Positions 58,153 to 64,000 of a DNA stretch of 64,000 nucleotides are shown piece by piece. How positions within the stretch are numbered: the first letter of the stretch is position 1; each line of letters opens with the position of its first letter. The position numbers and the translations under genes were made by a program. The DNA is from Butyrivibrio sp. XPD2002 (GTDB taxonomy: Bacteria; Bacillota; Clostridia; Lachnospirales; Lachnospiraceae): the NCBI RefSeq assembly GCF_000423945.1, contig NZ_KE384115.1, positions 124,001 through 188,000 on the forward strand. The letters run 5' to 3'. The notes under the pieces were generated by a model. It saw only the letters and a program-made list of their open reading frames with translations, was not told where the DNA came from and did no database searches.

Positions 58153-60255
58153 ATGGAGAAAAAAGGTAATCTTTCAATTAACAGCGAGAATATGTTCCCG
58201 ATTATCAAGAAGTGGCTGTATTCAGATCACGACATATTCTATCGTGAGGTGATTTCCAATGCCTGTGATGCCATCACAAAGATCAAGAAGATGGACATGA
58301 TGGGTGAGTATACACTTCCCGATGGCTTCAAGCCCCGTGTGGACGTAGTTCTCAACGATAAGGATAAGACTATCAAGATCATAGATAACGGTATCGGTAT
58401 GACAGCCGAGGAGGTTGAGGAGTACATCAACCAGGTAGCTTTTTCAGGTGCTACAGACTTCCTTAACAAGTATAAGGATAAGGCAAATGCTGACCAAATT
58501 ATTGGACACTTCGGACTTGGTTTCTATTCAACATTTATGGTATCCGATTATGTAGATATCGATACACTTTCATATAAATCCGATGCAGCTTCAGTTCACT
58601 GGACCTGTGATGGCGGCTCTGATTTTGAGATGTCAGACGGAGATAAGAAGGAAATTGGAACAACTATCACACTTCATCTTTCAGATGACTGCCTTGAGTT
58701 CTGCAACGAGTACAAAGCTCGCGAAGTAATCGAGAAGTACTGCTCATTCATGCCCTATGAGATCTATCTCTCAAGAGAGAATGAGGAAGGCACAGAGACC
58801 ATAAAGGAATCTGAGAAGCGCGATGATGATATCGTTATAGAAGTGATCGAGCCTGAGAAGAAGGACGATGCTAACGCTGAGAATTCCGAGGAGAAGAAGG
58901 AAGAGGAGAAGAAGCTCAAGATCAAGAGAAGACCTCAGCTTCTCAATGATACACATCCTCTCTGGGGTAAGACTCCCAAGGACTGCACAGATGATGAGTA
59001 CAAGGAGTTCTACAGAAAGGTATTCCGCGATTACAAGGAGCCTCTTTTCTGGATTCACCTTAACATGGATTATCCCTTCAACTTAAAGGGTATCCTTTAC
59101 TTCCCTAAGATCAACATGGAGTTTGAGTCAGCAGAGGGCGTTATCAAGCTTTATAACAACCAGGTATTCATCGCTGACAACATCAAGGAAGTTATTCCTG
59201 AATACCTCATGCTCCTTAAGGGCGTTATAGACTGTCCTGATCTTCCTCTTAACGTATCAAGAAGTGCTCTTCAGAACGACGGATTTGTTAAGAAGATTTC
59301 AGACTACATCTCTAAGAAGGTAGCTGAGAAGCTCGCCGGACTCTGCAAGACAGATAAGGAAAATTACGATAAGTACTGGGAGGATATTTCTCCCTTCATC
59401 AAGTATGGTTGCCTCAAGGACGACAAGTTCTGCGAGAAGATGAACGACTACATCCTCTTTAAGAATCTTGATGGCAAATACCTCACACTTCCCGAGGCAC
59501 TCCAGATCAACAAGGAGGCAGAGGAAGCTGCTGCAGCTGAGGAAGCTAAGGATGAGAACGGCAACACAGTTGAGGCAGAGGTTGTTGACGAGAACGGCCA
59601 GTCTGATGCTGATAAGAAGGAAGAGGAGAAAGAGGAGAAAGAGCCCCGCACTATCTACTATGTAACAGATGAGCAGCAGCAGAGCCAGTACATCAACATG
59701 TTCAAGGCTCAGAAGATGGACGCTTTCATTTTGAACCACAACATAGATGTACCCTTCATCCAGCAGCTTGAGTCCAAGAATCAGGATATCCGCTTCCAGA
59801 GAATTGATGCGGACCTTACAGATACCTTCAAGAGCAAGACCTCCAAGAAGGCTGAGAAGGAATTCGAGGAGATTGAGAAGAACATCGGTGAGAAGATGAA
59901 GAAGGCTCTTAAGAACGAGCAGCTTGTTGTTAAGGTTGAGAAGCTCAAGGATAAGAAGATTTCTTCAATGCTTACAGTATCTGAGGATACACGCCGTATG
60001 CAGGATATGATGAAGATGTATGCTGCTAACGGAATGATGATGGGCGACCTTGGAATGGGTGGACAGACTCTCATCCTCAATGCTAATCATCCTCTTGTTA
60101 AGTACGTTATGGATAATCAGGACAGTGACAATGTGAGCACAATCTGCGAGCAGCTCTATGATCTTGCGCGTATCCAGAACGCACCTCTTGATGCAGCTTC
60201 CATGACAAAGTTTGTTCAGAGAAGCAACGACATCATGATGCTTCTTGCGAAATAA
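58153..60255 (+). CDS. htpG: Hsp90 chaperone HtpG
   Basis: This 700-residue Hsp90 has an N-terminal ATPase fold: REVISNACDAITKIK (N in the E-x-x-S-N-A-x-D-A motif), IDNGIGMTAEEV and IGHFGLGFYSTFMVSDYV. The middle domain carries LPLNVSRSALQND with the catalytic arginine. The C-terminal dimerisation domain is Met-rich (MQDMMKMYAANGMMMGDLGMGG). Two charged stretches are unusual for bacterial HtpG: one at about 220-258 (EPEKKDDANAENSEEKKEEE) and one at about 455-500, rich in Glu and Lys. GGAGG precedes ATG 58153. The CIRCE element upstream places it in the HrcA regulon. Confidence 0.95.
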   Translation: MEKKGNLSINSENMFPIIKKWLYSDHDIFYREVISNACDAITKIKKMDMMGEYTLPDGFKPRVDVVLNDKDKTIKIIDNGIGMTAEEVEEYINQVAFSGATDFLNKYKDKANADQIIGHFGLGFYSTFMVSDYVDIDTLSYKSDAASVHWTCDGGSDFEMSDGDKKEIGTTITLHLSDDCLEFCNEYKAREVIEKYCSFMPYEIYLSRENEEGTETIKESEKRDDDIVIEVIEPEKKDDANAENSEEKKEEEKKLKIKRRPQLLNDTHPLWGKTPKDCTDDEYKEFYRKVFRDYKEPLFWIHLNMDYPFNLKGILYFPKINMEFESAEGVIKLYNNQVFIADNIKEVIPEYLMLLKGVIDCPDLPLNVSRSALQNDGFVKKISDYISKKVAEKLAGLCKTDKENYDKYWEDISPFIKYGCLKDDKFCEKMNDYILFKNLDGKYLTLPEALQINKEAEEAAAAEEAKDENGNTVEAEVVDENGQSDADKKEEEKEEKEPRTIYYVTDEQQQSQYINMFKAQKMDAFILNHNIDVPFIQQLESKNQDIRFQRIDADLTDTFKSKTSKKAEKEFEEIEKNIGEKMKKALKNEQLVVKVEKLKDKKISSMLTVSEDTRRMQDMMKMYAANGMMMGDLGMGGQTLILNANHPLVKYVMDNQDSDNVSTICEQLYDLARIQNAPLDAASMTKFVQRSNDIMMLLAK

Positions 60256-60279
60256 GAAAAATAATGTAATGCAGTGTGA

Positions 60280-60318
60280 AAAAGACCATTTTCCGTGTGA
60301 AAGTGGTCTTTTATTTTT
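60280..60318 (+). terminator. Rho-independent terminator
   Basis: AAAAGACCA (60280-60288) pairs with TGGTCTTTT (60304-60312), then ATTTTTG. Ends htpG. Confidence 0.85.
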
Positions 60319-60454
60319 GCCAATGATAAATTTAATTTGCCAAATGAGGAAATTAAAAAACTTAAGATTTAATGAAGACATCTTGTTTTATTAATCGTTA
60401 TATAATATGGTACTAAATGTACGCAAATTCGTAAATTATTGAAATAGGGGAGCT

Positions 60455-60495
60455 GGGGACCGTTCGAAGTTGCGAAGCAGCGAGTTACGGACCCC
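60455..60495 (+). ncRNA. Structured leader element upstream of the ABC exporter
   Basis: GGGGACCGT (60455-60463) pairs with ACGGACCCC (60487-60495), with an A-A mismatch in the stem. Inside it GTTGC-GAA-GCAGC forms a second hairpin. The segment is clearly more GC-rich than the AT-rich DNA around it (TATAAT at 60401-60406 upstream). A further GACCGGACTTAGTC dyad follows. No T-run is present. I do not match it to a known riboswitch. Confidence 0.45.
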
Positions 60496-60548
60496 GTATC
60501 CGACCGGACTTAGTCAGATATAAACTGGCATATAAAGAGGAGGAAATC

Positions 60549-61250
60549 ATGTCTGCACTAGTCGAAGTTAAAGACATCTGTAAGATATACAACCCGGGGG
60601 AGAATGAGGTCAGGGCTCTTGATCATGTGAGCCTTACAATTGATGAAGGGGAATTCGTGGCCATAATCGGTCAGTCAGGTTCAGGAAAATCCACACTTAT
60701 GAATATGCTTGGGTGTCTTGATACGCCCACCAGTGGCAAGTATATGCTGCATGGAATGGATGTGTCCCACATGACTGATGATCAGCAGTCTGATGTCAGG
60801 AACAGGGAAATAGGATTCATTTTCCAGGGCTTCAATCTGATACAGTCACTTACTGCTCTTGAGAATGTTGAGCTACCGCTCATGTACAGAGGAGTTGCCA
60901 AGAAAAAAAGAAGAGAACTGTCCAAGGCAGCTCTGCAGCATGTAGGGCTGGGGAAAAGAATGACTCATAAGCCATCGGAGCTATCAGGTGGTCAGCAGCA
61001 GAGAGTTGCGATTGCAAGAGCAATAGCTCAGGCACCGCCGATACTTCTCGCGGACGAGCCCACAGGTAACCTTGATAGCGGATCCAGCAGGGAGATCATT
61101 GAAACGATCAAGAAGCTTTATGCTGAAGGACGAACAGTAATACTGATTACTCATGATCCGGGAATAGCCAAGCAGGCAAAGCGCATCATAACAATAAGTG
61201 ATGGCAAGATTGCCAAGGATGAGATTAACCCGGATTTTAAAGAGCTATAA
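60549..61250 (+). CDS. MacB/LolD-type ABC exporter ATPase
   Basis: This 233-residue ATPase has Walker A GQSGSGKST, Q-loop FIFQGFNLIQSLTALENV (typical of the LolD/MacB/FtsE-like group), signature LSGGQQQRVAIARA and Walker B ILLADEPTGNLD with the switch histidine in LITHDP. AGAGGAGG 8 nt before ATG fixes the start. It heads an operon with an adaptor and an FtsX-like permease, the layout of a Gram-positive MacAB-type system exporting peptides or antibiotics, or responding to them. Confidence 0.93.
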   Translation: MSALVEVKDICKIYNPGENEVRALDHVSLTIDEGEFVAIIGQSGSGKSTLMNMLGCLDTPTSGKYMLHGMDVSHMTDDQQSDVRNREIGFIFQGFNLIQSLTALENVELPLMYRGVAKKKRRELSKAALQHVGLGKRMTHKPSELSGGQQQRVAIARAIAQAPPILLADEPTGNLDSGSSREIIETIKKLYAEGRTVILITHDPGIAKQAKRIITISDGKIAKDEINPDFKEL

Positions 61251-61306
61251 ATTTTTTAAGTGATAAGGTGGCATGAATCACCGGATGAGGATAAACAGGA
61301 GGAAGT

Positions 61307-62806
61307 ATGAAATTATTTGGTAAGAAAAAGGCGGAGAATATTGAAGCAACAGAGACAACTGAAAGCTATACACCCGGTAAGAAGAAAAAGGGCTATGTAA
61401 AGTTTATAGTGCTTGGATTTGTTGTCTTTATTATTGGCTTTACGGTTTTCAATAATGTGAAGGCAAAGAATGCACCTATGCCTGTGACGACAACTCAGGT
61501 TACGAAGGGTGATATCGAGGCTATAGTGTCAATAAGTGGTAATGTGGCTTCAGATGAGACAAAGACCTACTATGCAAAGGTATCAGCACCTATCGGAGCG
61601 CTGGCACTTGCTGAGGGCGACAGAGTAAATAAGGGTGATGTGATCTACACCTATGATGAGGCTGACCTTGAAAGAGCAAAGAAAGAGGCTGAGCTCAATC
61701 TTCAGCAGGCTAACGGTAACTACAACGGAAGCATTGAGAAAAACAACAAGGCAACGGATGTACTTGAAGGCAGAAGCATTCACGACATAAACACTCGTCT
61801 TGATGAGATCACTGCTGAGATCGATGCCCTTAACGATAAGATCACAGAGAAGAACAACAGAATGAATCAGACACTTACTGATCTTCAGAAGACAAGCCAG
61901 GATGTTGACCAGAACGGATATGCAGACAGCTATGATGCACAGCAGAAGAACGGCGCACCTGATGAGAGAATGACAGAGGATGGTGAGACACAGATGTCTC
62001 TCGAAATTCAGAATGCAATCGCTGATGTTCAGTATGCTATAAATAACGATTCTGAGATTCAGGAGTGGAACAGACAGATAAACGCTCTTAATGAGGAGAA
62101 GCAGGATCTTGCAGAGCAGTCATCTGCAGAGCTTGGAGCGCTTACAGCAGGCGAGAAGAGTTCCCTTGCAGCAGCAAGAGAGCTTACAGAGCTTGAGAGC
62201 AATAATACGATCGCAGATATCGAAGAAGCAGAGGAAGGCGTAAAGGCTGATTTTTCAGGTGTTATCACAGAGCTCGATGCGTCAGAGGGAGCAACTGTTG
62301 CACCCGGAACCAAGATCATGACAATCGAGAGCACTGATGATGTGAGAGTTGATATTCAGATTTCAAAGTCTGACCTTAGTAAGATCAAGGTAGGACAGAA
62401 GGTAGATGTCACTGTAAACGGAAAAGAGTACGAGGGTGAGGTTACTCAGATTGCAGGAACTGCAAAGAACAATGCAAGTGGCGTTCCTGTTGTAGATGGC
62501 AAGATCAAGATCAAGAACCCTGATGATGGCATAATCCTTGGCGTTGAAGCAGGTAACAAGATCCACACAGATAAGGCAGAGGGAGTGGTAGTTCTTCCCT
62601 ATGAGTATATCGGAACTGATGCAGACGGCGATTTTGTATTTGTAATTGAAAATGGAATCCTCACAAGAAAGCCTGTAACTCTCGGACTTACAACAAGCAC
62701 TGATGCTGAGATCAAGGAAGGCTTAAGTGAAGGCGATACTATTGTCACAACAGATCCAACAACTCTTATCGAGGGAACCAAGGTAACCGGTGTTAGTCTG
62801 GAGTGA
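61307..62806 (+). CDS. HlyD/MacA-like membrane-fusion adaptor
   Basis: This 499-residue protein has an N-terminal cytoplasmic basic head, one TM segment (VKFIVLGFVVFIIGFTVF, about 31-48) and an extracytoplasmic part. That part holds a biotinyl-lipoyl-like half (TTTQVTKGDIEAIVSISGNV ... VSAPIGALALAEGDRVNKGDVIYTYDEADLE), a long coiled coil (about 120-310), the second lipoyl half (KADFSGVITELDASEGATVAPGTKIMTIE), a beta-barrel and a membrane-proximal end. It is longer than usual because of the coil. It bridges the ATPase/permease across the wall. GGAGG lies 6 nt upstream of ATG. It sits 56 nt after the ATPase gene and 6 nt before the permease gene. Confidence 0.9.
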   Translation: MKLFGKKKAENIEATETTESYTPGKKKKGYVKFIVLGFVVFIIGFTVFNNVKAKNAPMPVTTTQVTKGDIEAIVSISGNVASDETKTYYAKVSAPIGALALAEGDRVNKGDVIYTYDEADLERAKKEAELNLQQANGNYNGSIEKNNKATDVLEGRSIHDINTRLDEITAEIDALNDKITEKNNRMNQTLTDLQKTSQDVDQNGYADSYDAQQKNGAPDERMTEDGETQMSLEIQNAIADVQYAINNDSEIQEWNRQINALNEEKQDLAEQSSAELGALTAGEKSSLAAARELTELESNNTIADIEEAEEGVKADFSGVITELDASEGATVAPGTKIMTIESTDDVRVDIQISKSDLSKIKVGQKVDVTVNGKEYEGEVTQIAGTAKNNASGVPVVDGKIKIKNPDDGIILGVEAGNKIHTDKAEGVVVLPYEYIGTDADGDFVFVIENGILTRKPVTLGLTTSTDAEIKEGLSEGDTIVTTDPTTLIEGTKVTGVSLE

Positions 62807-62812
62807 TAGTCT

Positions 62813-64000
62813 ATGGACACAATTTTAGAATACTTAGAGAGTGCAATTAAAAATATCCTCAGTAATAAGATGCGTACAGCTCTTACAATGCTGGGAATCA
62901 TAATAGGCATTGCTTCGGTTATAGCTGCGCTTACAATCGGTAATGGAATGGCGAGCTATGTGTCGGATGAAGTTAACGCCATTGGAGGTAATGTCGCTGA
63001 GATTTATCTGGACAGCTCAGTTGCAGAAAGAGGAATCACAGATGATGACCTGAAGGAGATAAAGGAGAATTTTCCGGGCCTGACAGGAGCTACATATTAT
63101 GAGCAGGATTTTGGAATAGCAGCAGGAAGCAGAGAAACAGTCGATGTGCTTTTAACTGCTGCAGGTGCTGATTACCAGTATTCCACTGTGACCAAGCTGG
63201 AAAAGGGTCAGTATTTTACCGATGATCAGGTGGAGCAGGGAGCTAAGGTCTGCGTATTGATGGAAAATGATGCCGTTCATCTTTTTGGAACAGCGGATGC
63301 CATCGGTAGAACCTTCGAGTTAACGATCGGAGGTACTTCAGTTGAACTTGAGGTTATTGGAATCAGGGAAAACTGGAGTGAGATGATCACAAAGATGATG
63401 GAGATGGAAATGGAAAGTTATACGGCGATGATAGAGATCCCGATAACTACTTATGGCAAGGCTTTTAATAAGGACATCTCTGAATCAAACAGTATGGAAA
63501 TCTACTGGGGGAATGATCAGTCCGAGGACATAATAAAGAGCGTTGTGCGTTTTACGGAAAACAAGCTGGATCTCAGAGGCAGAGACGCTGTCTACTATAT
63601 GAGTATGTCTGATGTATCATCTGAGGTTGATTCCATTATGGGAGCGATCACCGCATTTATTTCACTTGTCGCAGCTATATCCCTTCTGGTTGGCGGTATA
63701 GGTGTTATGAATATCATGCTGGTTACGGTTACAGAGAGGACCAGAGAGATAGGAATACGTAAGTCTATCGGAGCTAGAACCAGAGCGATAATGATTCAGT
63801 TCCTTGCAGAGTCTGCAATCATTTCTCTTATGGGAGGAATTGTAGGAATCCTGGTAGGAATAGCAGGTGCATACGTGGGCTGCATTGTGCTTGATTTAAA
63901 GCCGGTTTTTGATCCCAGCACTATTATTGGCGCAACACTTTTCTCAATGATGATCGGAATTTTCTTTGGAATATATCCGGCAAGAAAAGCGGCCAAACTC
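62813..64000 (+). CDS. MacB/FtsX-type ABC permease, partial (runs off the window)
   Basis: ATG 62813 opens a frame with no stop before the window end (396 codons). It begins MDTILEYLESAIKNILSNKM, then the first TM segment (ALTMLGIIIGIASVIAALTI) with the conserved G-x-x-I-G-I-A-S-V turn of MacB permeases. A large extracytoplasmic MacB-PCD domain (about 50-275) follows, then TM segments ISLVAAISLLVGGIGVMNIMLVTVTERTREIGIRKSIGA (the FtsX signature, E-R-T-x-E-I-G-x-R-x-x-x-G-A) and two more. It starts 6 nt after the adaptor stop; a purine-rich GGAGTGAT serves as site. It completes the three-part exporter. Confidence 0.92.
   Translation, partial: MDTILEYLESAIKNILSNKMRTALTMLGIIIGIASVIAALTIGNGMASYVSDEVNAIGGNVAEIYLDSSVAERGITDDDLKEIKENFPGLTGATYYEQDFGIAAGSRETVDVLLTAAGADYQYSTVTKLEKGQYFTDDQVEQGAKVCVLMENDAVHLFGTADAIGRTFELTIGGTSVELEVIGIRENWSEMITKMMEMEMESYTAMIEIPITTYGKAFNKDISESNSMEIYWGNDQSEDIIKSVVRFTENKLDLRGRDAVYYMSMSDVSSEVDSIMGAITAFISLVAAISLLVGGIGVMNIMLVTVTERTREIGIRKSIGARTRAIMIQFLAESAIISLMGGIVGILVGIAGAYVGCIVLDLKPVFDPSTIIGATLFSMMIGIFFGIYPARKAAKL

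Noticed and set aside
60455-60495. Assigning the GC-rich leader to a named riboswitch class
   Set aside because: I could not match its conserved positions to any class by eye; a covariance-model search would be needed.

Overview
The window looks like a chromosomal segment of a Butyrivibrio- or Pseudobutyrivibrio-like member of the Lachnospiraceae (Firmicutes, Clostridia). This is inferred from moderate-to-low GC with AT-rich spacers, strong AGGAGG-type ribosome binding sites, a CIRCE-controlled htpG, a rubrerythrin/desulfoferrodoxin pair (anaerobe), plant-polysaccharide enzymes (GH43, pectate-lyase-like beta helix), several SpoIIE-type phosphatases and typical clostridial paralogues (DUF3795, DUF4173, DUF2975, DUF3021). 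No rRNA, tRNA or classical CRISPR array was seen.

Layout. 1-378 is the end of an RlmD-type rRNA methyltransferase. 379-1792 holds a promoter, a GC hairpin, a strikingly regular array of seven dyad repeats (period 53/54 bp) and a PD-(D/E)XK/DUF559-like nuclease gene; this is the most unusual object in the window. 1921-4160 holds an SDR, an acetyltransferase remnant and a kinase. 4343-12034 is a five-gene operon: TAXI binding lipoprotein, YkgJ-GNAT fusion, DUF2156 protein, a sensor-MFS fusion and a SpoIIE phosphatase. 12101-16884 holds gene remnants, an HD hydrolase, LarE, a LytTR/DUF3021 pair and an ABC exporter. 17056-31769 is mainly transport and housekeeping: alanine symporter, MBOAT/SGNH cell-surface acylation pair, APC permease, clpS-clpA, a second SpoIIE phosphatase, a secreted Lys-rich protein, a VTT membrane protein and a GH43 enzyme.

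31940-45290 is an accessory region rich in mobile-element scars: a ParE/Phd toxin-antitoxin pair, YkgJ, PHP and LMW phosphatase genes, a TOTE-type primase-helicase-PLD protein, a pRiA4b-ORF3/SEC-C protein, a RAYT (IS200-like) element with long terminal inverted repeats, and a relic and solo ends of that element. The element ends have been built into the coding ends of at least four neighbouring genes.

45862-64000 returns to chromosomal genes: DUF2975/HTH/DUF4173, superoxide-defence genes, an isopropylmalate synthase with a C-terminal AraC-type DNA-binding domain, an SCP2 domain with a histone-H1-like tail, an FAD dehydrogenase, a PrsA-like foldase, a beta-helix secreted protein, a LacI-like/GGDEF protein, CIRCE-htpG, and a MacAB-like ABC export operon whose permease runs off the window end.
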